DNA of 64,000 nt from Piscinibacter caeni (GTDB lineage: Bacteria; Pseudomonadota; Gammaproteobacteria; Burkholderiales; Burkholderiaceae_C), in NCBI GenBank assembly GCA_003265685.1, contig QJOU01000038.1, positions 1 through 64,000 on the forward strand. The letters are read 5' to 3'. The position numbers were made by a program, and so were the translations under genes. This document shows positions 56,478 through 64,000 of this stretch, piece after piece (within the stretch, counting starts at the first letter, position 1; each line of letters starts with the position of its first letter). Below the pieces are notes generated by a model. It had not been told where the DNA came from. It did not search any database and worked only from the letters and a program-made list of their open reading frames with translations.

Positions 56478-57448
56478 GGATGGGGCCCCGAAACGCCGGG
56501 CGCAGCGGCGACGCGGTTGCGCAGTTGCCCGATGTGCTCGATCTCGCACACGACCTCGTCGCCCGGCGACAGGTAGCGCGTGGCGGCATTCACGAGCTTG
56601 CGGCCGTTGACGCGCGCGCCCAGCTCCGGATCGCTGCCCCAGCCGGTGCCGCCGGGCGTGCCCGTGGAGATCACGACGCCGGGACGCAGAGTGATGTAGG
56701 TGGAGAAGAAGGCGACCAGCTGGGCCACCGTCCAGATCATCTTTCCGGTATTGTTTTCCTGTCGCACCTCGCGGTTCACGAGCGTGCGGATCGCGAGTTG
56801 CTGCGGATCGCCGACTTCATCGCGGGTCACGATGGCCGGGCCGATCGGCGCGCAGGTGTCGAAGCTCTTGCCCGGGCCCAGCGCATAGTACGAGGAGCCG
56901 TCCGCGCGCAGTCGCACCTGGCGATCGCGCGCCGTCACGTCGTTCATGATGGAGTAACCGAACACATGCTCGAGCGCCTGCGTTTCGGGGATGTGGCGGC
57001 CCGACTTGCCGATGACGATCAGCAACTCGACCTCGTAGTCGAGCTTGTTCGTGACGTGGCGATCGAGCAGGATCGGCTCGCCGGTGGCGATCACACCCAG
57101 CGGGTTCTTCAGGAAGAACTCCGGTTCGCGTCCGTCGACCTCCGGCTTCTCGTCGCGATGATCCCAGTAGTTCTCGCCGCTGCACAAGATGAGGCGCGGC
57201 TCGATGGGCGCGAGCAGGGTGATGTCCGCCAGGCGACGGCGCGGACAATCGCTGCTGGCCGCGCGGCCCATCAGCTGAAGCCCGCGCTCGCCCTGGCCGA
57301 TCAGGGACACGGTGTCGCTGCAGGCCGAGCGTTCCGCGGGTGTTACATCGGGTTCCCTCGACAAGGCGTCGACCAGGTCGATCACGCCGCCGTCGGTCAG
57401 CAGCCCCGTGCGTCCGCCGTCGGGATCTCGATATCGGACAAGTCGCAT
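56474..57448 (-). CDS. Fumarylacetoacetate hydrolase-family protein (first)
   Basis: A 324-residue FAH-family enzyme. Its metal ligands are in DYEVELLIVIGK (ExE) and further acidic residues near DVTARDRQ; the ending has VVISTGTPGGTGWGSDP. The family cleaves carbon-carbon bonds of acylpyruvates or decarboxylates and hydrates 2-oxo acids. Two members in one operon suggest two steps, or different substrates. It lies 5 bp after the substrate-binding protein gene and overlaps phzF-like by 4 bp. Confidence 0.88.
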   Translation of the reverse strand: MRLVRYRDPDGGRTGLLTDGGVIDLVDALSREPDVTPAERSACSDTVSLIGQGERGLQLMGRAASSDCPRRRLADITLLAPIEPRLILCSGENYWDHRDEKPEVDGREPEFFLKNPLGVIATGEPILLDRHVTNKLDYEVELLIVIGKSGRHIPETQALEHVFGYSIMNDVTARDRQVRLRADGSSYYALGPGKSFDTCAPIGPAIVTRDEVGDPQQLAIRTLVNREVRQENNTGKMIWTVAQLVAFFSTYITLRPGVVISTGTPGGTGWGSDPELGARVNGRKLVNAATRYLSPGDEVVCEIEHIGQLRNRVAAAPGVSGPHP

Positions 57449-57453
57449 GGCAG

Positions 57454-58479
57454 TCAGGCCTTCAGGAACGACGAATCGAAGATCTCGGCGAGCACCAGCT
57501 TCCTCTTGAGGACGCCGTTGACCTCCAGCACCTTCTGCGTGTTGTCGAGCAGCGCCGCATCGACCGTGCCGGTCGCGGAGACCGCCTGCTTGACCCGTTG
57601 CACCCCTGCGACGAGCACGTCGTCCGCGAGTCCGCTGAAGGCCGGCTTGAGTGCCTTCGCGATCTCTTCGTGCGAGCTCTGGATCAGGAAGCCCGAGGCC
57701 TTGCGATACGCCGACACGACCTTCGTCACCGTGAGGCGGTTGGCCTTGATGTAGTCCGGCGTGGCCCACAGGCCTTCCATCAGGAAGGAGGGCAGCGACG
57801 GATCGTCGCCCCGCGCGTTGTCGATCAGCGTCACGGCGACGCCCTGGCTGACGAGGGATTCGCCGATCGGCACGGAGATGTAGATGGCATCGAGGTTGCC
57901 TTGCCGGAGCGCGGCGGCCAGCGAAGGGGCATCGCCCATGCCGGTGATTTCCGCGTCCTTGTCGGGATCCATCCCCGCGGCGATGAAGTTGTAGCGGGCC
58001 ATCTGCCAGGTCAGCGCACCTGGGCGGGTGACGCCGATGCGCAGCCCCTTCAGACGGCGGATCCTCTCGGTGACCGGAGTCGACGCCGCAATGCCCAGCT
58101 TGTCGGCCGCACTCTTTCGCATGGTGACGTTGATGATCGACCGGGACAGCAGGGCCAGCACGCAATTGAGCTTCTGGCCTTGCTGCAGGGCGGGGAACAC
58201 CTGCGCACCGTCGTTCACCGTGAACTCGGCGCGGCCGGCCAGCACGATCTGCACGTCGGGCCCGCCGCCGCCCGCATTGACGAGTTCGACGTCCAGGCCC
58301 TCGGCCTTGAAGTAGCCGTTCTGCTGGGCCACGTAGCTCTGGATGTAGGCCAGCGAACTCACGGCCTGGGTCACCTTGATCGGCGTCAGGGCTTGTGCTC
58401 GGACCATCGGACTTGTCGCGACAACGGCAGTCGCCGCGCCGACGGCCTTCAGCAGGCCGCGGCGATCGAAACCAGACAT
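57454..58479 (-). CDS. ABC transporter substrate-binding protein (NitT/TauT-type)
   Basis: A 341-residue periplasmic binding protein of the NMT1/SsuA-like class. The start at 58479 has AAGGAGAG upstream and gives a twin-arginine signal (RRGLLKAVGAATAVVA, cut near VRAQA). The mature part has the typical YVAQQNGYFKAEGLDVELV and AAALRQGNLDAIY segments. It works with the permease and ATPase encoded upstream. Such systems import nitrate, sulfonates, taurine, thiamine precursors or aromatic acids; the operon context favours an aromatic or heterocyclic acid. Confidence 0.9.
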   Translation of the reverse strand: MSGFDRRGLLKAVGAATAVVATSPMVRAQALTPIKVTQAVSSLAYIQSYVAQQNGYFKAEGLDVELVNAGGGGPDVQIVLAGRAEFTVNDGAQVFPALQQGQKLNCVLALLSRSIINVTMRKSAADKLGIAASTPVTERIRRLKGLRIGVTRPGALTWQMARYNFIAAGMDPDKDAEITGMGDAPSLAAALRQGNLDAIYISVPIGESLVSQGVAVTLIDNARGDDPSLPSFLMEGLWATPDYIKANRLTVTKVVSAYRKASGFLIQSSHEEIAKALKPAFSGLADDVLVAGVQRVKQAVSATGTVDAALLDNTQKVLEVNGVLKRKLVLAEIFDSSFLKA

Positions 58480-58526
58480 GGAACTCTCCTTGGCGAAGGG
58501 ACTCGTGCAGGGTGTCCGTTGAGGAC

Positions 58527-59363
58527 TCAGGCGTCGATCTGGCCGATGCGGCTGGGCGGTCGCCAGCGCAGCATGCGGGCCTCGAACATCGTGAACAGCG
58601 CGTTCATGGCCGACACGATCACCATCAGGATGACCAGGCCCGCCATCGTGCCGGTGGTGTTGTACTGGGCAGTCTCGACCTGGATCTTCCAACCGAGGCC
58701 TGCGCTGGACGCGACGAACTCGCCGATGATCGCGCCGATCAGTGCGTAGGGAATCGAGAGCTTGAGCCCGAGGAAGATGTAGGGCGTGGCCGCCGGCAGC
58801 ACGACCTTCCGAAAGATTTCGCGATTGCCTGCCCCCATCACCCAGGCCAGGTCCACGTACGACTTCTCCACCGCTCGGATGCCCGAGTAGGTGTTGTAGA
58901 ACATCACGAAGAACACCAGCGTGAAGACGAGCACGATCTTGGGCATCAGTCCGATGCCGAACCACACCACGAACAGCGGCGCCAGCGCGACGCGCGGAAT
59001 GCCGTTGATGGCAACGAGGAACGGGTCGAGCACCGCAGCCAGCATGGTCGAGCGCGAGAGGAAGATTCCTGCGAGCAAGCCGCCGACGGCGCCGAGGCCG
59101 AAACCGACGCCGGTGGCCGTCATCGTGAAGTAGAAGTGCTTGAAGAAGTCCTTGCGAACGAAGTCCCAGATGTACTGCGCGATCAGGCTGGGCCGCGAGA
59201 CCCAGAACACATCGAACAGCCGGCCCGACGCCAGCTCCCAGAAGCCCAGCAGCAGCACCAGGATGGCCAGCCGCAAGATCGTGATCCGGTGTTCCATGTG
59301 CAGCTTCCTGGGGGTGGCGCCAATCCTGCGGCCCGACAATGCCACTTGCGGGACTGCGCTCAT
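58527..59363 (-). CDS. ABC transporter permease (NitT/TauT-type)
   Basis: A 278-residue inner-membrane permease with about six transmembrane helices and the BPD_transp_1 EAA loop (EKSYVDLAWVMGAGNREIFR). The start overlaps the stop of the ATPase gene as ATGA, so both are coupled. The substrate-binding protein gene follows after 47 bp. Confidence 0.92.
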   Translation of the reverse strand: MSAVPQVALSGRRIGATPRKLHMEHRITILRLAILVLLLGFWELASGRLFDVFWVSRPSLIAQYIWDFVRKDFFKHFYFTMTATGVGFGLGAVGGLLAGIFLSRSTMLAAVLDPFLVAINGIPRVALAPLFVVWFGIGLMPKIVLVFTLVFFVMFYNTYSGIRAVEKSYVDLAWVMGAGNREIFRKVVLPAATPYIFLGLKLSIPYALIGAIIGEFVASSAGLGWKIQVETAQYNTTGTMAGLVILMVIVSAMNALFTMFEARMLRWRPPSRIGQIDA

Positions 59364-60160
59364 GCGGCCACCCCCGCCTTGGCACGGGTGCCCATGATCT
59401 CCTCTTCGAGCTGGTCTCCCAGGGTGGAGAGCAGGCGCCTGAACTCGGGGTGCTCGTGGATGTGCCGGATGTCGCGTGGCCGCGGGAGGCCGATGTCGTG
59501 CACGGCCTTCACGCTGCCGGGGCGGCGTGTCAGCACCATGACGCGGTCGCCCAGGGCGATCGCCTCGTGGAGATCGTGGGTGATGAAGATCACGGTCTTC
59601 TTCTCCTGCGACCAGATGTCGAGCAGCTGCTGCTGCAACAGCAGCCGGGTCTGCGCGTCGAGCGGCCCGAACGGCTCGTCCATGATGATCACGCGCGGCG
59701 AATAGGACAGCGCGCGCACGATGTTGCCGCGCTGACGCATGCCGCCCGACAGCTCGTAGGGATACCGACTCTCGAAGCCGGCGAGCTGCACCTTGGCGAG
59801 GTAGTCGCGCGCGATTCGTGTGCGTTCCGCCGGCGCCACGCCGCGCAGCTCCAGCGGAAACTCCACGTTCTGCTGCAGGGTGCGCCACGGGTACAGGTTG
59901 TCGTCCTGCATCACGTAGCCGATCTTCATGCGATCGATCTCGGGGCGGCCTTCGAGCAGGATCGTCCCGCCGCTGGGCTTCTCCAGCCCCACGAGCAGAT
60001 TGAGCAGCGTCGACTTGCCGCAGCCGCTCGGCCCCACGATGGTGAGGAATTCGCCGTCGCGCACGTCGACGCTGATGTTGCCGATCGCCTCGACCGAACC
60101 ACGTGCAGTGCGGAAGGTCTTGGCGACGTCCCGGAACTCGAGAATGGGCGCCTGTGTCAT
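59360..60160 (-). CDS. ABC transporter ATPase (SsuB/TauB-type)
   Basis: A 266-residue ATPase with Walker A GPSGCGKS, Q-loop VMQDDNLYPW, signature LSGGMRQR, Walker B VIIMDEPFGPLD and H-loop THDLHEA. It energises import through the adjacent permease. Located 22 bp after the second FAH-type gene, and overlapping the permease start by 4 bp. Confidence 0.95.
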   Translation of the reverse strand: MTQAPILEFRDVAKTFRTARGSVEAIGNISVDVRDGEFLTIVGPSGCGKSTLLNLLVGLEKPSGGTILLEGRPEIDRMKIGYVMQDDNLYPWRTLQQNVEFPLELRGVAPAERTRIARDYLAKVQLAGFESRYPYELSGGMRQRGNIVRALSYSPRVIIMDEPFGPLDAQTRLLLQQQLLDIWSQEKKTVIFITHDLHEAIALGDRVMVLTRRPGSVKAVHDIGLPRPRDIRHIHEHPEFRRLLSTLGDQLEEEIMGTRAKAGVAA

Positions 60161-60182
60161 GCCGTCTCCTTGAGCGCGTCGC

Positions 60183-61037
60183 TCATTGAAGGTCCGGAGC
60201 CAGCACCGTCTGGCGCTGCTGGCCGAGTCCGGTGATGCGGATGTCCACCGTGTCGCCGGGCTTCAGCCACTTCGGCGGTTTGTGCCCCATGCCGACGCCC
60301 GGAGGCGTGCCCGTGCTGACCACGTCGCCTGGCTCCAGCGTCATGAAACGGCTGATGTAGTGGATCAGATGGCTCACGCCGAAGACCATCGCAGCCGTGT
60401 TGCCCCGCTGCGCGCGCTGCCCGTTCACGTCGAGCTCGATGTCCAGCGCCTGAGGGTCGGCGATCTCGTCGGGCGTCACCAGCCACGGGCCGAGCGGCGC
60501 GAACGTATCGCAGGCCTTGCCCTTGACCCATTGGCCGCCGCGCTCGAGCTGGAACGCCCGCTCGGAGACGTCGTTGAGGATGGTGTAGCCGGCGATGCAG
60601 CCCGGTGCGTCATCGAGGCGGAGGTTGCGCGCCGCGTGCCCGATCACCACGGCCAGCTCGGCTTCCCAGTCGAGTTTCTCGCCGCCCGGCGGACAGCGGA
60701 TCGCGTCGTTGGGACCGGCCAGCGCCGAGCTCGGCTTCATGAAGATGGCCGGCTCGCTCGGGATCGGCACGCCCGCCTCGGCGCAGTGATCGGCGTAGTT
60801 CATGCCGGCGCAGACGATCTTGCGGATGCCGGCGACCGGCACACCGATGCGTACGTCGGGAGGCACCAGCGGCAGGAGCGACAGGTCGGCCCGTGCGAGT
60901 GTGCCGACGATGTCGGCGATGGGCGTGACCGCGAGGTCGTAGTCGGGCAGCAGCGCCGAGGCGTCGCGGATGCGGCCGGCGGCATCGAGTACGCCGGCCC
61001 TCTCGCGGCCGATCGGCCCGAATCTGAGCAGCTTCAT
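60183..61037 (-). CDS. Fumarylacetoacetate hydrolase-family protein (second)
   Basis: A 284-residue FAH-family protein of the fumarylpyruvate hydrolase/oxaloacetate decarboxylase-like group. Metal-binding glutamates lie in DWEAELAVVIG; the catalytic region includes CAGMNYADHC and KPSSALAGPNDAI, and the end VVSTGTPPGVGMGHKPPKWL is typical. Only about a quarter of its residues appear shared with the first FAH gene by eye, so it is not a recent duplicate. It lies 7 bp downstream of the RidA gene, as the second gene of the operon. Confidence 0.9.
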   Translation of the reverse strand: MKLLRFGPIGRERAGVLDAAGRIRDASALLPDYDLAVTPIADIVGTLARADLSLLPLVPPDVRIGVPVAGIRKIVCAGMNYADHCAEAGVPIPSEPAIFMKPSSALAGPNDAIRCPPGGEKLDWEAELAVVIGHAARNLRLDDAPGCIAGYTILNDVSERAFQLERGGQWVKGKACDTFAPLGPWLVTPDEIADPQALDIELDVNGQRAQRGNTAAMVFGVSHLIHYISRFMTLEPGDVVSTGTPPGVGMGHKPPKWLKPGDTVDIRITGLGQQRQTVLAPDLQ

Positions 61038-61044
61038 TCCGACC

Positions 61045-61437
61045 TCAGGCCAGCGCGATGGCCTCGATCTCGATGTCGAACTCCCAAGGCCAGGATCCGA
61101 CGGTAATGAACGAGCGCGCCGGCGGCTCGTGGGGAAAGTACTCGGCGTAGATCTTGTTGACGTCGTTGAAGTACGCGGCGTTCGTGATGTAGACCGTCGT
61201 CTTGAGAACCTTGTCCAGCGACGAACCGGCCTCTTCGAGTGCGCGCTTGACGTTCTCGAGCGACTGACGGGTCTGCACGAGGATGTCACCGCGCACGAGT
61301 TCCCCGGTCTGCCAGTTCACCGGCGGCAGGCCCGATACGAAGACGAAGCCGTTGCCGCTGGTGGCGGCAGACAACGGGATCTTGCGAGCGACCATCTGTT
61401 CGCCCAGCTTCCCGCAACCGTGCACCTTCTTCCCCAT
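61045..61437 (-). CDS. RidA/YjgF-family enamine/imine deaminase (second)
   Basis: A 130-residue RidA protein. FVFVSGLPPVNWQTGELVRG and VLKTTVYITNAAYFNDVNKI are family blocks, and PPARSFITVGSWPWEFDIEIEAIA carries the conserved arginine of active imine deaminases. It is the first gene of the catabolic operon, with AAGGAGCGG before the ATG and a strong promoter upstream. It should hydrolyse an enamine/imine made during degradation of a nitrogen-containing compound. Confidence 0.9.
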   Translation of the reverse strand: MGKKVHGCGKLGEQMVARKIPLSAATSGNGFVFVSGLPPVNWQTGELVRGDILVQTRQSLENVKRALEEAGSSLDKVLKTTVYITNAAYFNDVNKIYAEYFPHEPPARSFITVGSWPWEFDIEIEAIALA

Positions 61438-61447
61438 GTTCCGCTCC

Positions 61448-61459
61448 TTTGTGGACAAA
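61448..61459. promoter_or_regulatory. Possible GntR operator
   Basis: TTTGT-GG-ACAAA is a short perfect dyad 10 bp from the RidA start codon, overlapping the ribosome-binding region and about 20 bp downstream of the predicted -10 box. FadR-type repressors bind short dyads of this kind near promoters. Confidence 0.45.
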
Positions 61460-61477
61460 TATTCAACCAATGAAGAC

Positions 61478-61506
61478 ATATTAGTAAACCAAAGATGTCG
61501 TGTCAA
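61478..61506 (-). promoter_or_regulatory. Strong sigma70-type promoter of the RidA-AceE operon
   Basis: On the minus strand, TTGACA (61506-61501), a 17-bp spacer and TAATAT (61483-61478) form a near-consensus promoter, 41 bp before the RidA start. Expected transcription start near 61470. The AT-rich region between the divergent genes supports this reading. Confidence 0.75.
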
Positions 61507-61671
61507 ACGACCGATGCAGCGAACCGAGTTGGATTGGTGCAAACACCTATCCTCCTCGTGAATGACGCAGCCGCCCCGTGGATCGGGCGAACAGCAGACC
61601 AATACTGACACTTTATGGACTGATAGTGGCTACAATCCACACCATCGGAGATACAAACACACCCACCGGGC

Positions 61672-62406
61672 ATGAACGTTCGAGAGCGCTCTCGAGAGGT
61701 CTGCAAGTCGCTGCGTCGCTATGTCATGGGCCGCATCGCCTCGGGGCAACTCCGGCCTGGGGACAAACTGCCGACCGAGCGTGAATTGGTCGAGATCTTC
61801 GGCGGAGGCCGGAGCACTGTCCGCAGGGCGCTCGAGTCCCTCGAGAGGGAGGGCCTCATCGGCCGTGAAGTCGGGCGCGGCACTTTCGTGAAGGAAGCGC
61901 CCTCGGGTGCGTCGCCGGCCAAGTTGTCACCAATTGGTTCACTTTCTGCGCCACTCGTCGACGACCTGGCGCATATCTCCCGCATCGCGAGCCCTACCGA
62001 CGTGATGGAGCTGCGCCTCGTTCTGGAGCCGGCGGTGGTCGAACAGGCCGTGAGCCGCGCCAGCCAGGCGGAGATCGACACCATGTACGACTGTCTGCGG
62101 CAGGCCAAGCAGTCGCAGACGCTCGAGGATTTCGAGCACTGGGACGACATGTTGCACCGCTCATTCGCGGCTGCATCGCGCAATCCGCTGGTGGTCGCGG
62201 TTTACGCGATGATCAGTTCCGTGCGCCTCGAGGCGCAGTGGGGTGAGCTAAAGCGCCGCACCCTGACCGATGAAATGAAGCAGAAGCACTTTGATGAACA
62301 TGTGCGAATCGTCGACGCGGTACGGGACCGCAATGCCCAGGTAGCGCGCGCCGAGATGCATCAGCACTTGGACCACATCCGCAGGAACATGTTCGGCCTG
62401 ACATGA
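61672..62406 (+). CDS. GntR/FadR-family transcriptional regulator
   Basis: A 244-residue regulator. The winged HTH occupies about residues 10-75 (LPTERELVEIFGGGRSTVRR, then ALESLEREGLIGREVGRGTF) and an all-helical FCD effector domain follows (DVMELRLVLEPAVVEQAVSR). It is divergent from the RidA-AceE operon across 234 bp and is the natural candidate for its repressor. FCD ligands are usually organic acids from the pathway controlled. Confidence 0.93.
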   Translation: MNVRERSREVCKSLRRYVMGRIASGQLRPGDKLPTERELVEIFGGGRSTVRRALESLEREGLIGREVGRGTFVKEAPSGASPAKLSPIGSLSAPLVDDLAHISRIASPTDVMELRLVLEPAVVEQAVSRASQAEIDTMYDCLRQAKQSQTLEDFEHWDDMLHRSFAAASRNPLVVAVYAMISSVRLEAQWGELKRRTLTDEMKQKHFDEHVRIVDAVRDRNAQVARAEMHQHLDHIRRNMFGLT

Positions 62407-62581
62407 TGGAATCCGCCGCATGTAGGCGGCATCCGCATGGCTGCACCTGCCTTCGACGTCACGCCGTTCGGCCACGGCGTCGAGGGGTGTCCGCGCAGTT
62501 CCGTCTCTAGAACCGAGCAAGGTCAGACGCCCACAGGAGAGCCTTTCCTGGTGGCTCGGGTGTCGTTCTCGCTACGGGCGA

Positions 62582-63121
62582 ACGCATGCGGCTGTGATCG
62601 TCCACGGCGACGGAGACCTGTTCCCAGCCGATGTCGCGTGCGCGCTGAGTCCGGTCGCCGGTGATCCGGTGCCCGACCTTGTCGAACCGGCCGAGCTTCT
62701 TGATGTCGATGTGAAGCAACTCGCCAGGGTGCTCGCGCTCGTAGCGCTGTATCGGCTCGCTGGGGCGCAGGTCGGTCAGCCTGGACAGGCCCGCTCGCTT
62801 CTGGATGCGGCTCACGGTCGCCTTGGACACGCCCAGGCACGAGGCGATCTGCGCTTGCAGGCACAGCCTGCGGCGCAGTTCCACCATGGCCAGCGCGACC
62901 TGCGGCGCGATGGCTCGAGGTGACTTCCGTGGTCGCGAAGACTTGTCCAACAGAGCCGCCTGCCCGTCAGCCAGGTAGCGGCCAAGCCATTGGCGAGCAG
63001 TAACCGCGCTGACGCCGTGTCGGGCAGCAGCTTCGGCGGCGCAGACGCCTCGCTCGGTGATGTCTTGAACCATCTCCAAGCGACGCAGGTAGGTCAACCG
63101 GGCATTCTTATGGGTGTTCAT
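62582..63121 (-). pseudogene. IS481-family transposase, C-terminus missing
   Basis: The gene starts MNTHKNARLTYLRRLEMVQD, continues through the HTH region and the first catalytic aspartate (LHIDIKKLGRF), and loses homology after AVDDHSR at about codon 178. The second aspartate and the glutamate (DNGSSF, NGKAERF in copy 1) are absent, so it is inactive. The frame continues with unrelated residues to 62507. Confidence 0.85.
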
Positions 63122-63218
63122 CCGGATCGGGTTCTTGAGTGGACTGGGGGTTTGGCGATTTCCAGTCTCTCAAAACCTCTCCGGGTGAACACCGGCAACA
63201 ACCTATTGAACCTTCACA
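62582..63218 (-). mobile_element. IS481-family element, 3'-truncated (copy 2)
   Basis: The end TGTGAAGGTTCAATAGGTTGT at 63218-63198 matches the left end of copy 1 (39162) with one difference. The element runs leftwards through the transposase start (63121) and is cut after about codon 180. The other end is missing. It is inverted relative to copy 1. Confidence 0.8.
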
Positions 63219-63479
63219 GTTAGACCATCGCAGACGACTTGCCAGGGGAGTTCTTCAACGGAGTAGGCTGCAAGCCGCCGGTCGGGCCGCACTCCAAACA
63301 ACTCGCGTCGTCGGCGTTCACCCGAAGGGCAGGATCTCGGCGACGGGTCTGAGCTTCTGACGAGACCGTGCGCACGTAGAAGCTGACCGGACCCGATGGG
63401 CGAAGCGCAGCGTTGATGGTCGCGGCACTCGTTGCAGGGCCGCAGAAGGCGCGGCGACGCTGGGGGAGGAGGAAGGGCG

Positions 63480-63779
63480 TCACCGACATGCCCGGTCCGG
63501 CGCGTCGGGCAGACCCTTCAGCAGTGCTCTGGGCCGGACCGACGTCGAGGCGCCGGCCACCACGTCGTCCAGCGTGCCACCCGAGGCGGCCGCCAGGTCT
63601 GCCGCCAGGCTGGGTGCCGTGGTCAGCAGGTCCAGCGCCCGGCGACGCAGCGCCGACGCAGCGCGGCGGGCCTGCCAGGCCCGCCAGACCGAGGCGAGTG
63701 CGTCAAGGCGATCCGATGCCGCGAGTCGCAGGCGCGCTTTGAAACGGCGCGCGGGGGGAACGATCGTCGTGGTGTGCAA
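63480..63779 (-). CDS. Small basic hypothetical protein, 99 aa
   Basis: TTG start with GGAGAG six bases upstream. The product is alanine- and arginine-rich, with a helix (LDALASVWRAWQARRAASAL) followed by SLAADLAAASGGTLDDVV. The WRxWQxRR pattern vaguely recalls DUF1127 proteins, but the match is too weak to name. Divergent from the LysR gene at the window edge. Confidence 0.45.
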   Translation of the reverse strand: MHTTTIVPPARRFKARLRLAASDRLDALASVWRAWQARRAASALRRRALDLLTTAPSLAADLAAASGGTLDDVVAGASTSVRPRALLKGLPDAPDRACR

Positions 63780-63900
63780 GGTGCTCTCCGGAACCGGATC
63801 CGGGAGGATCCACGCGAGAACTCTAGGTCCGAGATTCGCATCCAGGTAGAGTTACTATGCCGTTTCAGTACCAACCAGAAGTTGCGAAAGCGACCCCGCC

Positions 63901-64000
63901 ATGGACACCTTGCGTGCCATCACGCTCTTCGTCGATGCCGCCGCTGCCGGCAGCTTCCAGCGTGTCGCGCTGGCCCGAGCCATCACGCCACAGGCGGTGA
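63901..64000 (+). CDS. LysR-family regulator, N-terminal part (cut by window end)
   Basis: The first 33 codons (MDTLRAITLFVDAAAAGSFQ, then RVALARAITPQAV) match the start of LysR helix-turn-helix domains. The remainder lies outside the window. It is divergent from the 99-aa gene. Confidence 0.75.
   Translation, partial: MDTLRAITLFVDAAAAGSFQRVALARAITPQAV

Overview
The window is chromosomal DNA of a high-GC betaproteobacterium. The block metK / two LpxL-type acyltransferases / dapF / DUF484 / xerC / rlmI / Lrp / glmS, together with its gene style, points to Burkholderiales, probably a Rubrivivax-Methylibium-Leptothrix-like lineage. This assignment rests on gene content and order only. I saw no rRNA, tRNA or CRISPR array.

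1-12539 is core genome: the end of a large TPR-type regulator, an OmpA-like lipoprotein, a MazG-like nucleotide pyrophosphohydrolase, a scrambled DUF2075/ParE pseudogene, metK, the two acyltransferases, dapF-DUF484-xerC-rlmI, a convergent Lrp regulator and glmS.

12540-20700 is a clearly different, lower-GC island directly after glmS, the classical attTn7 target. It starts with a full-length TniQ/TnsD-like gene facing glmS, then a second TniQ N-terminal fragment, a TnsC-like P-loop fragment fused to IS3-type transposase debris, two unknown genes, two XRE regulators sharing a palindromic operator, a small overlapping pair ending in an MbcA/ParS-type antitoxin, and a DUF3701 tyrosine recombinase. 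I read it as a decayed Tn7-like element or attTn7-targeted island. A complete IS1182-family element with 4-bp target duplication follows (20898-22511).

22731-38579 is ordinary accessory chromosome: an exported gamma-glutamyltransferase, an S9 peptidase and a DUF1028 protein; a ribbon-helix-helix protein; a DJ-1/PfpI protein; a MacA/DevBCA-like exporter operon; a PAS histidine kinase; and a chemoreceptor.

39162-63218 is a stretch bracketed by two related, defective IS481-family copies in inverted orientation. It contains a truncated MFS gene, a small graveyard of regulator fragments, an MBL hydrolase, an NmrA-like protein and a MalT-type LuxR regulator. Two apparent catabolic units follow. 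The first (46721-50511, with a divergent LysR gene) pairs a luciferase-like monooxygenase with a flavin reductase, a RidA protein and two oxidoreductases, reminiscent of Rut-type ring opening. The second (52855-61437, with a divergent GntR gene) encodes RidA, two fumarylacetoacetate-hydrolase-family enzymes, a NitT/TauT-type ABC importer, a PhzF-like protein and a stand-alone AceE-type 2-oxoacid dehydrogenase E1. Tight ATGA overlaps support both operons. Together they look like uptake, ring opening, enamine hydrolysis, acylpyruvate cleavage and 2-oxoacid oxidation of an unidentified substrate. The window ends with a small unknown gene and the first codons of another LysR regulator.
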